Below, piece after piece: positions 26,932 to 34,665 of a stretch of DNA of 64,000 nt. The notes beneath the pieces are model-generated. The model was given only the letters and a program-made list of their open reading frames with translations. It was not told the origin of the DNA and ran no database searches. A program made the position numbers and the translations under genes. The stretch comes from Pseudomonas sp. R4-35-07 (GTDB taxonomy: Bacteria; Pseudomonadota; Gammaproteobacteria; Pseudomonadales; Pseudomonadaceae), in assembly GCF_003852235.1 (NCBI RefSeq), contig NZ_CP027732.1, positions 1,798,001 through 1,862,000 of the forward strand, in the 5' to 3' direction. How positions within the stretch are numbered: position 1 is the first letter of the stretch; the number at the start of each line of letters is the position of its first letter.

Positions 26932-26963
26932 GAAAAAGGGGCGATCCAATCGCCCCTTTTTGT
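26932..26963. terminator. Bidirectional rho-independent terminator
   Basis: AAAAAGGGGCGAT and ATCGCCCCTTTTT form a long perfect stem around a four-base CCAA loop. It lies between the converging tpm and htpX genes. Confidence 0.92.
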
Positions 26964-26977
26964 GTTGCCCTGCGCTA

Positions 26978-27865
26978 TCAGCCGCGACGACGCAATGCGT
27001 CAATCCGCTCTTCCAGCGGTGGGTGGCTCATGAACAGGCGAGCCAGGCCCTGCTTGACGCCACCGTTGATGCCGAAGGCGGTCAGGCTGTCCGGCATGTG
27101 CACCGGCAGGCCTTGTTCGGAGCGCAGGCGTTGCAGTGCGCCGATCATCGCGCTGGTACCCGCCAAGCGTGCGCCGGCTTCGTCTGCGCGGAACTCACGT
27201 TTACGCGAGAACCACATCACGATGGCGCTGGCCAGGAAGCCCAGGACCAGCTCGGCGAAGATGGTTGCCACGAAGTAGGCGATACCGCGGCCTTCTTCGT
27301 TCTTGAAGATTACCTTGTCGACGAAGTTGCCGATGATTCGCGCAAAGAACATCACGAAGGTGTTCACCACGCCCTGGACCAACGCCAGGGTGACCATGTC
27401 GCCATTGGCCACGTGGCCGATCTCGTGGGCCAGCACCGCCTTGACTTCGTCGGGCGAAAAACGCTCCAGAAGCCCCTGGCTGACAGCGACCAGCGCGTCG
27501 TTCTTGTTCCAGCCGGTGGCGAAGGCGTTGGCCTCATAAGCAGGGAAAATCCCCACCTCGGGCATTTTGATGCCTGCTTCTTGAGACAACTGCTCCACGG
27601 TTTGCATCAGCCATTGTTCATGGCGAGTGCGTGGTTGAGTGATGATCTGGGTGCTGGTGCTCATTTTCGCCATCCACTTGGAGATGAACAGCGAGAACAG
27701 CGAACCGGCAAAACCGAAGACCGCACAGAAAATCAGCAGCTGATTGAGGTTCAGATCAACCCCGTTGGCCGCCATGAACCCGTCGAAGCCAAAAAGGCTC
27801 AGGGTGACGCTGGCAATCAATACGACCGCCAGGTTAGTGGCCAAGAACAGCAGGATGCGCATCAT
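26978..27865 (-). CDS. htpX: Inner-membrane zinc metalloprotease HtpX
   Basis: This 295-residue M48-family protease degrades misfolded membrane proteins. Two N-terminal helices (residues 5-24 and about 36-56) precede the catalytic motif HEIGH (in [13 protein letters not shown]). Two more hydrophobic stretches follow, and [12 protein letters not shown] carries the third zinc ligand. The C-terminus [15 protein letters not shown] is typical. It is often induced by envelope or heat stress. Confidence 0.97.
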   Translation of the reverse strand: MMRILLFLATNLAVVLIASVTLSLFGFDGFMAANGVDLNLNQLLIFCAVFGFAGSLFSLFISKWMAKMSTSTQIITQPRTRHEQWLMQTVEQLSQEAGIKMPEVGIFPAYEANAFATGWNKNDALVAVSQGLLERFSPDEVKAVLAHEIGHVANGDMVTLALVQGVVNTFVMFFARIIGNFVDKVIFKNEEGRGIAYFVATIFAELVLGFLASAIVMWFSRKREFRADEAGARLAGTSAMIGALQRLRSEQGLPVHMPDSLTAFGINGGVKQGLARLFMSHPPLEERIDALRRRG

Positions 27866-28169
27866 GGTTGTAGAGTTCTCCTCATGCTTAATATGTCGCT
27901 TACTGCGGGGTATATAAGGTGCGGCATGGGGTGATTCAACCGAGCGACTATTTCAAACTGTGTCCTACAGCGAAAATGTAGCGCCTTGAAGGGTTTTTCC
28001 CACAACAATTACCCTTGTCGGTTAGCCGTCAAGCGTGTCGCACCCCCGTTAACACTAGGGGCAGAGCGGCTGGCGTGGTGCTATCACCCGTTCAAGGCCG
28101 CCCGTGCCAGAGAAGTGTTGCCAGATAATCGCCGTACGACCAAATGCAGGCCGTACGGGATCATTTGCG
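27866..28169. other. 304-base intergenic region between htpX and alaA
   Basis: Both flanking genes are read on the minus strand. The htpX-proximal part is AT-rich (TTAATATGTCGCTTACTG, 27888-27905) and could hold the htpX promoter. The rest holds GC-rich unstructured DNA with the inverted pieces CCGTACG and CGTACGG around 28131 and 28152. No RNA gene or coding frame was recognised, and no T-tract terminator for alaA was seen. Confidence 0.4.
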
Positions 28170-29381
28170 TTACTGGCGATAGGACTTCAGGAAGTTGCCG
28201 ATGCGACCGATCGCCATATCCAGCTCATCCACGCGTGGCAACGTCACCACGCGGAAGTGATCCGGCCACGGCCAGTTGAAGGCGGTGCCTTGCACCACCA
28301 GCAGCTTTTCCGACAGCAGCAGGTCGAGCACGAACTTTTCGTCGTTGAGGATGGGGCAGACTTTCGGATCGATCCGCGGGAACGCGTACAACGCACCCAT
28401 GGGCTTCACGCAACTGACGCCCGGGATCGCGTTGAGCAACTCCCAGGTGCGGTTACGTTGCTCCAGCAAACGACCTTGGGGCAGTACCAGGTCGTTGATG
28501 CTCTGGTAGCCGCCGAGGGCGGTCTGGATCGCGTGCTGGCTCGGCACGTTGGCGCACAGGCGCATGTTGGCCAGCATGTCGATGCCCTCGATATAGCTCT
28601 GGGCGTTGTGCTTGGGCCCGGAAATGGCGATCCAGCCGGAGCGGAACCCCGCCACCCGGTAGGACTTGGACAGGCCGTTGAAGGTCAGGCACAGCAGGTC
28701 TGGCGCTAGGGAGCCGGTGCACACGTGGACGGCGTCATCGTAGAGGATCTTGTCGTAGATCTCGTCGGAGAACACCACGAGGTTGTGTTGGCGCGCCAGT
28801 TCGAGCATGCCCAGCAGCACTTCCCTGGAGTACACGGCGCCGGTGGGGTTGTTCGGGTTGATGATCACCAGAGCCTTGGTGTTCGGGGTGATCTTGGCCT
28901 TGATATCGGCCAGGTCCGGGAACCAGTCGGCCCCTTCGTCGCACAGATAGTGCATCGGGTGGCCACCGGCCAGGGTCACGGCGGCGGTCCACAACGGATA
29001 ATCCGGCGCCGGCACCAGCACTTCGTCGCCGTTGTTGAGCAAGGCCTGCAGCGACATCACAATCAGCTCGGACACGCCATTGCCCAGGTAGATGTCTTCA
29101 ATCCCGACACCTTCGACCTGTTTTTGCTGGTAATACTGCATCACCGCCTTGCGCGCGCTGAACAGGCCCTTGGAGTCACTGTAGCCTTGGGCCGTGGGCA
29201 GGTTGCGGATCACGTCCTGGAGGATTTCGTCTGGCGCTTCGAAACCAAAGGGCGCCGGGTTGCCGATGTTCAGCTTGAGGATGCGATGGCCTTCCTCTTC
29301 CAGGCGTTTGGCGTGCTTGAGCACCGGGCCGCGAATGTCGTAGCAGACGTTGGCGAGCTTGTTCGATTTGCTGACCTGCAT
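28170..29381 (-). CDS. alaA: Alanine transaminase AlaA-type, PLP-dependent class I aminotransferase
   Basis: This 403-residue enzyme makes alanine from pyruvate and glutamate. It starts MQVSKSNKLANVCYDIRGPV, the AlaA N-terminus. Visible class I motifs are LNIGNPAPFGFEAP, INPNNPTGAVYS, VVFSDEIYDKILYD and the PLP-lysine segment FNGLSKSYRVAGFRSGW. A very long upstream frame exists but is not conserved in character. The gene is divergent from msrB across a 202-base gap. Confidence 0.94.
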   Translation of the reverse strand: MQVSKSNKLANVCYDIRGPVLKHAKRLEEEGHRILKLNIGNPAPFGFEAPDEILQDVIRNLPTAQGYSDSKGLFSARKAVMQYYQQKQVEGVGIEDIYLGNGVSELIVMSLQALLNNGDEVLVPAPDYPLWTAAVTLAGGHPMHYLCDEGADWFPDLADIKAKITPNTKALVIINPNNPTGAVYSREVLLGMLELARQHNLVVFSDEIYDKILYDDAVHVCTGSLAPDLLCLTFNGLSKSYRVAGFRSGWIAISGPKHNAQSYIEGIDMLANMRLCANVPSQHAIQTALGGYQSINDLVLPQGRLLEQRNRTWELLNAIPGVSCVKPMGALYAFPRIDPKVCPILNDEKFVLDLLLSEKLLVVQGTAFNWPWPDHFRVVTLPRVDELDMAIGRIGNFLKSYRQ

Positions 29382-29583
29382 GGTGATGTGATCCTGAAAA
29401 TGAACGATCCAGACGGCACAGGCACTACCGTACTGTGAATCCCGTGCGGCGCGCACCCATAAATAGGTTTGAATGGTGATGGCGCGGGTGCCAGACTGGC
29501 GTTTTGAAGAGGCGCAATCATACGTGCCGCCTGATCCACGGAAAAGACACAGATCAGAGTTTTTCAGTTGCCGAGGTGTACCG

Positions 29584-29976
29584 ATGGAAAAGCTGCAGAA
29601 ACCCATTGAAGAATGGAAAGCGATGCTCGACCCGGAGCAATACAACGTGTGTTGGCTCAAAGGCACCGAGCGGCCGTTCTCCGGCAAGTACAACGAGACC
29701 AAGACCGACGGCGTGTACCACTGCATTTGCTGCAATGAACCGTTGTTCGATTCCAGGGCCAAGTTTGACTCGGGCTGCGGCTGGCCCAGCTTCTACGAGC
29801 CGATTGCCGATAACGCGATGGTCGAGATCCGTGACGTCAGCCACGGCATGATCCGCACCGAAGTCACCTGCGCCAAGTGCGACGCGCACCTGGGGCATGT
29901 ATTCCCGGACGGTCCGCCACCGACCGGCCTGCGCTACTGCATCAATTCGGTATGCCTGGACCTGGTGCCGCGCTAG
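29584..29976 (+). CDS. msrB: Peptide methionine (R)-S-oxide reductase
   Basis: This 130-residue enzyme repairs methionine-R-sulfoxide in proteins. The zinc cysteines are Cys47, Cys50, Cys96 and Cys99 (CICC and CAKC), the active-site loop is GCGWPSF, and the catalytic residue is Cys119 in LRYCINS. The ATG giving [11 protein letters not shown] has a weak GAGGTG site upstream. It is followed after a REP-like hairpin by a glutathione peroxidase gene, so two peroxide-linked functions lie together. Confidence 0.97.
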   Translation: MEKLQKPIEEWKAMLDPEQYNVCWLKGTERPFSGKYNETKTDGVYHCICCNEPLFDSRAKFDSGCGWPSFYEPIADNAMVEIRDVSHGMIRTEVTCAKCDAHLGHVFPDGPPPTGLRYCINSVCLDLVPR

Positions 29977-29997
29977 GCGAGTACCCGCGCGGTCAAA

Positions 29998-30026
29998 ATG
30001 TGGGTGGGGCTTGCTCCCCCACGTTA
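29998..30026. repeat. Single REP-like hairpin
   Basis: ATGTGGGTGGGGCTTGCTCCCCCACGTT resembles one REP unit (variant with GTGGGGCTTGCTCCCC) without a partner. It lies between msrB and the glutathione peroxidase gene and may act as a terminator-like barrier. Confidence 0.75.
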
Positions 30027-30126
30027 GGCCCTGGGTTGATTGCACATCATCATTGCCGTCAATTGAGTTGACGCTATTGAATGGCAAGCTACCTTTCTGC
30101 TTCTTCTCTTAATCAAAGGCACTGCC

Positions 30127-30612
30127 ATGAGCGACAACTTGCTGAGCATCCCTTGCACCACCATCAAGGGTGAGCAAAAGACCTTGGCCGATTTCGCCGG
30201 CAAGGCCATTCTGGTGGTCAACACCGCCAGCAAGTGTGGTTTCACCCCGCAGTACAAGGGCCTGGAGCAACTCTGGCAGCAATACAAGGACCAGGGCCTG
30301 GTGGTGCTGGGCTTTCCGTGCAATCAGTTCGGCAGGCAGGAGCCGGGCAACGAAGGCGCGATCGCCGAGTTCTGCGAGTTGAACTTCGGCGTCAGTTTTC
30401 CCTTGTTCAAAAAGATCGACGTCAATGGCAGCGATGCCCACCCGCTGTTCGTGCAGCTCAAAAAGGCGGCGCCAGGGCTGCTGGGCTCGAAGAACATCAA
30501 GTGGAATTTCACCAAATTCCTCATCGGGCGTGACGGCAAAGAGGTCAAGCGTTTCGCCCCAACCACCAAGCCCCAGGACCTGAGCCAAGAGATCGAAGCC
30601 CTGCTCAAATGA
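30127..30612 (+). CDS. Glutathione peroxidase (thiol type)
   Basis: This 161-residue peroxidase has the tetrad of its family: Cys37 in NTASKCGFTPQYKGLE in place of selenocysteine, Gln in GFPCNQFGRQEPG, and Trp/Asn in KWNFTKFLI. The second cysteine in FPCNQ suggests thioredoxin rather than glutathione as the electron donor, as in many bacterial members. Its stop overlaps the converging sagS stop by eight bases. Confidence 0.95.
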   Translation: MSDNLLSIPCTTIKGEQKTLADFAGKAILVVNTASKCGFTPQYKGLEQLWQQYKDQGLVVLGFPCNQFGRQEPGNEGAIAEFCELNFGVSFPLFKKIDVNGSDAHPLFVQLKKAAPGLLGSKNIKWNFTKFLIGRDGKEVKRFAPTTKPQDLSQEIEALLK

Positions 30613-32917
30613 GACTCGTCGTCTCAGGCACCCACAGGTCCAGCAGGGCCTTGAGTTCTTCGCGGCGAAACGGCTTGGCCAGGTAATCATTCATCCCCGC
30701 TGCACGGCAACGCTCACGCTCTTCGGACAGGGCGTTGGCGGTCAAGGCGACGATCGGCAAGTCCGGCCAGCGACCGCTCTGGCGAATCTGCCGGCTGGCC
30801 TCATAGCCGTCCATCACCGGCATGTTGCAGTCCATCAAGACCAGATCGAAACGCTGGTCCTCGAGGAACTTGAGGGCTTCGCCACCATGGGCGGCCACGA
30901 TGACCTCGCAGCCGAGCTTGCCGAGCATGCCCTTGGCCACCAGTTGGTTGACCGGGTTGTCCTCCACCAGCAGGATGCGCGCGCGATGGCTGAGGGGCGC
31001 GGCGTCGATTTGGACCGGGTCCAGAATCGGTTGCGTGTCGCTGCGCAAATTACGCTGCAGGATTTGGTACAGCGCGTTACGGCTCAGCGGGCGGGCTTGT
31101 TGCTGCAGCGGTGCCAGGGCGACGACTTCTTCGCTGGGCATGAAATTGCCATAGGCGGTCACGACCAGAATCGGCGCGCTGATGCCCGGCCTCAGGCGGA
31201 ACAGGCACTCCGGGCAGTCGGTGATCAACAGGTCGGGAGACTGTCCGCTCAGGTCGTCTTCCATGGAGTAGCAACGCGGCGCCAACCCCCAATGGGGCAG
31301 CAGGGTCGTGAGCAACTCCCCCAGGCCACTGCTGTGGTGGGTGATGACGATCACATCCCCCGCCAATGGAATTCGGGCTGCCGCCGGCAGGTGGGTGGGC
31401 AACGGCAGGTCGGCGCAGAACTGGCTGCCGAAGCCGACCTCCGAACTGATGCTCAAGCGGCCCTGCATGGCTTCGCAGAGGTTATGGGTCAATGCGAGCC
31501 CCAAGCCGGTGCCGCCGAATTGGCGCGTAATACCAGCGCCGGCCTGGGTGAACGGCTGGAAAATCTTGACCTGTGCATCCTGGGCAATCCCGATACCGGT
31601 ATCACAGACTTCAATGCGCACTCCGTCGCCGTGGTGGCGCAGGCGCACATCCACCCGGCCGAAGCGGGTGAACTTCAAGGCATTGGACAGCAGGTTACTG
31701 ACGATTTGCCGTACCCGCGTCGGGTCGCCAATGACTTGGGCAGCAAATAGCGGGTCGATCAGGCAGGTCAGTTCCACGCTGGGCGCGGCGTTCTGTGACA
31801 ACAGGTTGGCGGTGTCTTCCACCAGTGAGCCGAGGTCGAACGGGATTCGTTCAAGCTCCAGTTGGCCCGCGTCGAACTTGGACAGGTCGAGGATATCGTT
31901 GAGCAACTCCACCAGTACCTTGCCGGAGTCATGGGCAATGGACAGTTGCTGGCGCTGCTCGGCGTTGAGCGGGCTGTCCAGCGACAGGGCAATCATGCCC
32001 AGCAGGCCATTGAGCGGGGTGCGGATTTCATGGCTCATATTGGCCAGGAACGCCGCCCTAGCCTGGGCCATGCCCAGGGCGGTCATCCGCGCTGCTTCCA
32101 GCTCATCATTGATCTGGCTCAAGCGTTGGTTGCTGGTCTTGAGCTCAAGGGTGCGGGCAGAAACGATGTCTTCCAGTTGGCCCAGGTATTCGGTGAGACG
32201 ATCTTCGGCATGGCGGCGCTGCTGGATCTCGGTTTCCATGTTTTCGAATTGCTGGTTGGCAACGTTGACCAGCACGCCGATTTCGTCGTGCTCATGCCCT
32301 GGCGGGCAGTCCAAGCGCGCCTGTTTGCGCGTGCTCAACGCGCGAATAATGCGCACCAGCGGCTGGGTGAGCATGATGTAGAACAAGCCCAGCAAGATCC
32401 CGGTCAGCAGCAGGCTGCGCACAAAACCATTGAGCAACGTGACCTCGGCGCGGCGCAGGAAACGGCTGCCAAACGCGTAGGTATCGACATCAAGGCGCAG
32501 CACTCCCAGGGATTCGTTGGGCATATGGCTGAGGTACAGACGGTCTTCGAATTGACGGTTGGCACCGAACAGAAAATCGCTGACAGGCCGATAATGGCTT
32601 TCCTTGCGCGGCCGGTCGACGTCGGCCAGCACCATGCCGTTGTTGTCGACCAGCTGTGCGTGGGCAATGGCAGGAGAGTGCAGCAGGCCCAGGGTCAGTT
32701 CCTGGGCAAGTTCGGCATCGATGTTGTAGGCAATACGCGAGGCAGGGTTATGGCTGATTTCGATCAGCGAGCGTATTTCGCGGTTGATGGATGCGTCTTC
32801 ACTGGCATAATCAATGCCGATTTGGATAAAACTGAGCAAGGTTCCCAAGACGAAACCGACCAGCACAGTCAATCTGGCTTGTTTATAAGACAAGCGGTGG
32901 GCGAACTTGATATCCAT
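30605..32917 (-). CDS. sagS: Hybrid sensor histidine kinase, SagS-like
   Basis: This 770-residue inner-membrane hybrid kinase is flanked by gpx and msrB, as sagS is in P. aeruginosa, where it controls the switch to biofilm growth and signals through HptB and BfiS. It has helix 1 (about 17-36), a periplasmic sensor (38-165), helix 2 (167-188), a HAMP and coiled coil (190-285) and HisKA with His296 (NMSHEIRTPLNG). An HATPase follows (DPTRVRQIVSNLLSNALKF, TGIGI, GGTGLGLAL), then a degenerate receiver (about 525-625) and an intact receiver with Asp696. There is no HPt domain, so a separate phosphotransfer protein is required. Confidence 0.92.
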   Translation of the reverse strand: MDIKFAHRLSYKQARLTVLVGFVLGTLLSFIQIGIDYASEDASINREIRSLIEISHNPASRIAYNIDAELAQELTLGLLHSPAIAHAQLVDNNGMVLADVDRPRKESHYRPVSDFLFGANRQFEDRLYLSHMPNESLGVLRLDVDTYAFGSRFLRRAEVTLLNGFVRSLLLTGILLGLFYIMLTQPLVRIIRALSTRKQARLDCPPGHEHDEIGVLVNVANQQFENMETEIQQRRHAEDRLTEYLGQLEDIVSARTLELKTSNQRLSQINDELEAARMTALGMAQARAAFLANMSHEIRTPLNGLLGMIALSLDSPLNAEQRQQLSIAHDSGKVLVELLNDILDLSKFDAGQLELERIPFDLGSLVEDTANLLSQNAAPSVELTCLIDPLFAAQVIGDPTRVRQIVSNLLSNALKFTRFGRVDVRLRHHGDGVRIEVCDTGIGIAQDAQVKIFQPFTQAGAGITRQFGGTGLGLALTHNLCEAMQGRLSISSEVGFGSQFCADLPLPTHLPAAARIPLAGDVIVITHHSSGLGELLTTLLPHWGLAPRCYSMEDDLSGQSPDLLITDCPECLFRLRPGISAPILVVTAYGNFMPSEEVVALAPLQQQARPLSRNALYQILQRNLRSDTQPILDPVQIDAAPLSHRARILLVEDNPVNQLVAKGMLGKLGCEVIVAAHGGEALKFLEDQRFDLVLMDCNMPVMDGYEASRQIRQSGRWPDLPIVALTANALSEERERCRAAGMNDYLAKPFRREELKALLDLWVPETTSLI

Positions 32918-33084
32918 CGAGTGTTGAACCACTTCACGTTTCCCTTCGCCCGGCAAGCATAGCTGAACATCCCACCAGCGCTGACTTGCCCGGCATAAAT
33001 CGATTTTCTTGACGCAGCCTTGTGCGGTCTGCCACAGGGTTGCCAATACGCCATCTTTTACAAGAACTTGCCAGAGGAATAGAT

Positions 33085-33975
33085 GTGGATTCTCGATTGA
33101 ATGCCTTTCTTGAGCGGGCTGACGCCGTGCTGGCGCGCCTGGAGCCCCTGTTACCCGCACCACGCCAAGCCATCGACTGGAACCAGTGCCTGGCCGCCCG
33201 CTGGCAGCGCGAAGGCCGTACAGGCTTCCTGTTGCCGCTGGAAGTCAGCCTGGACATGCGCCTGTCGGACCTGATTGGCGTCGACAAGCAGCGTGAACAG
33301 CTGGCGCGTAACACCCAACAGTTTCTTGACGGCTTGCCTGCCAATCATGCGCTGCTGTGGGGTTCGCGTGGCACTGGGAAATCATCCATGGTACGCGCCT
33401 TGCTCGCCCAGCACGCCAAGGCCGGCCTGCGCTTGATCGAAATCGAGCGTGACCACCTGGCCGACCTGCCGCGCGTGGTCGAGCAACTGCTCAAGCTGCC
33501 GCAGCGTTTCATCCTGTTCTGCGATGACCTGTCGTTCGATGCCGGGGAAGGCGACTATCGCGTGCTCAAGAGCGTGCTGGATGGCTCCCTGGAGCAGGCG
33601 CCGGAAAACGTGTTGCTGTATGCCACCTCCAATCGTCGTCACCTGGTGCCGGAGAACCAGAGCGACAACGACAATTGGAAGCGCGTGGATGGCGAACTGC
33701 ACCCGAGCGAGGCGGTAGAAGACAAGATTGCCTTGTCCGACCGTTTTGGCTTGTGGCTGTCGTTCTACCCGTTTACCCAGGAGCACTTCCTGAATGTGGT
33801 GGAGCACTGGATCGGCGAATTGGCCGGCAAGACCGGCCTGCAGTGGCAGCGTGATGAACAACTCGACATTCTCGCCGTGCGCTGGGCGACCGGGCGCGGC
33901 AACCGCAATGGCCGCTGCGCCTATCAGTTCGCCCGTTACTGGGTGGGTCTCAAATTGCTGGAGCGTCAACCATGA
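33085..33975 (+). CDS. DUF815 family AAA-type ATP-binding protein
   Basis: This 296-residue cytoplasmic protein has a Walker A motif GSRGTGKSS (about residues 97-105) and a Walker B-like FILFCDDLSFD. Conserved downstream segments are LYATSNRRHLVPE and LSDRFGLWLSFYPF. The DUF815 family is widespread but its role is unknown. The GTG start has GAGG eight bases upstream and is preferred to an ATG 21 codons upstream. The stop overlaps the next gene (ATGA), linking it to the methionine sulfoxide reductase. Confidence 0.88.
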   Translation: MDSRLNAFLERADAVLARLEPLLPAPRQAIDWNQCLAARWQREGRTGFLLPLEVSLDMRLSDLIGVDKQREQLARNTQQFLDGLPANHALLWGSRGTGKSSMVRALLAQHAKAGLRLIEIERDHLADLPRVVEQLLKLPQRFILFCDDLSFDAGEGDYRVLKSVLDGSLEQAPENVLLYATSNRRHLVPENQSDNDNWKRVDGELHPSEAVEDKIALSDRFGLWLSFYPFTQEHFLNVVEHWIGELAGKTGLQWQRDEQLDILAVRWATGRGNRNGRCAYQFARYWVGLKLLERQP

Positions 33976-34454
33976 TCAATTTACAACAGGCCGGCACCGG
34001 CCTCGAGGGCTATGCGCTGCTGTGTGCGCAACTGGAGTCGCTGCTGGCGGATGAGCGGGATTTCATCGCCAACAGCGCGCAATTCTCCGCGTTCCTGTTC
34101 AATCAGTTGGACGACCTGAACTGGGCGGGTTTCTACCTCAATCGCAATGATGAGCTGGTTCTTGGCCCCTTCCAGGGCCAGATCGCCTGCGTGCGCATCC
34201 CTTTTGGTCGTGGCGTGTGTGGTGCCGCCGCAGCGTCCCGGCAAACCCAGCGAGTGGAAGACGTGCATGCGTTTGCCGGGCACATTGCCTGTGACAGCGC
34301 CTCGAACAGTGAGTTGGTGGTGCCGCTGGTCAAGAACGGCCAATTGATTGGCGTGCTTGACCTCGACAGCCCGTCGCTGGCGCGTTTTACGCCTCAGGAC
34401 CAGGCGGGTATCGAACAACTCGCGGCTATTTTCCTGCGCTTGACCGATTGCTGA
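33972..34454 (+). CDS. Free methionine-(R)-sulfoxide reductase, GAF domain
   Basis: This 160-residue single-GAF protein reduces free Met-R-sulfoxide. The three catalytic cysteines keep the spacing of E. coli YebR/fRMsr: Cys73 (QIACVRIPFG), Cys83 (GRGVCGAAA) and Cys107 (HIACDSASNSE). Family segments LNWAGFYL and VLDLDSPSLARF are present. It is translationally coupled to the DUF815 ATPase. Together with msrB (29584) it covers both bound and free Met-R-sulfoxide. Confidence 0.95.
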   Translation: MINLQQAGTGLEGYALLCAQLESLLADERDFIANSAQFSAFLFNQLDDLNWAGFYLNRNDELVLGPFQGQIACVRIPFGRGVCGAAAASRQTQRVEDVHAFAGHIACDSASNSELVVPLVKNGQLIGVLDLDSPSLARFTPQDQAGIEQLAAIFLRLTDC

Positions 34455-34478
34455 GCGAGCGAGGCGGGCAGGGCAAAC

Positions 34479-34649
34479 CCTAATGCCAGTGAGTTAAGAA
34501 GTAGAAAGGGTAAAAAGTAACCTGTGGCGAGGGAGCTTGCTCCCGCTGGACTGCGCAGCAGTCCCATCTTTGGGGCCGCTTCGCGGCCCGGCGGGAGCAA
34601 GCTCCCTCGCCACAGGTACAGTGTTCGCCCTTAACTGACTGGCATTAGG
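34479..34649. repeat. REPIN nested inside an outer 20-bp inverted repeat
   Basis: The inner REPIN (34521-34616) has perfect 26-bp arms beginning CCTGTGGCGAGGGAGCTTGC, and its core carries two small hairpins (CTGGACTGC/GCAGCAGTCC and GGGCCGC-TTC-GCGGCCC). Outside it, CCTAATGCCAGTGAGTTAAG (34479-34498) and CTTAACTGACTGGCATTAGG (34630-34649) are inverted copies with one mismatch. The whole block lies between the converging fRMsr and rocS2 genes. Confidence 0.88.
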
Positions 34650-34665
34650 GCGAACCCCCTGCCTC

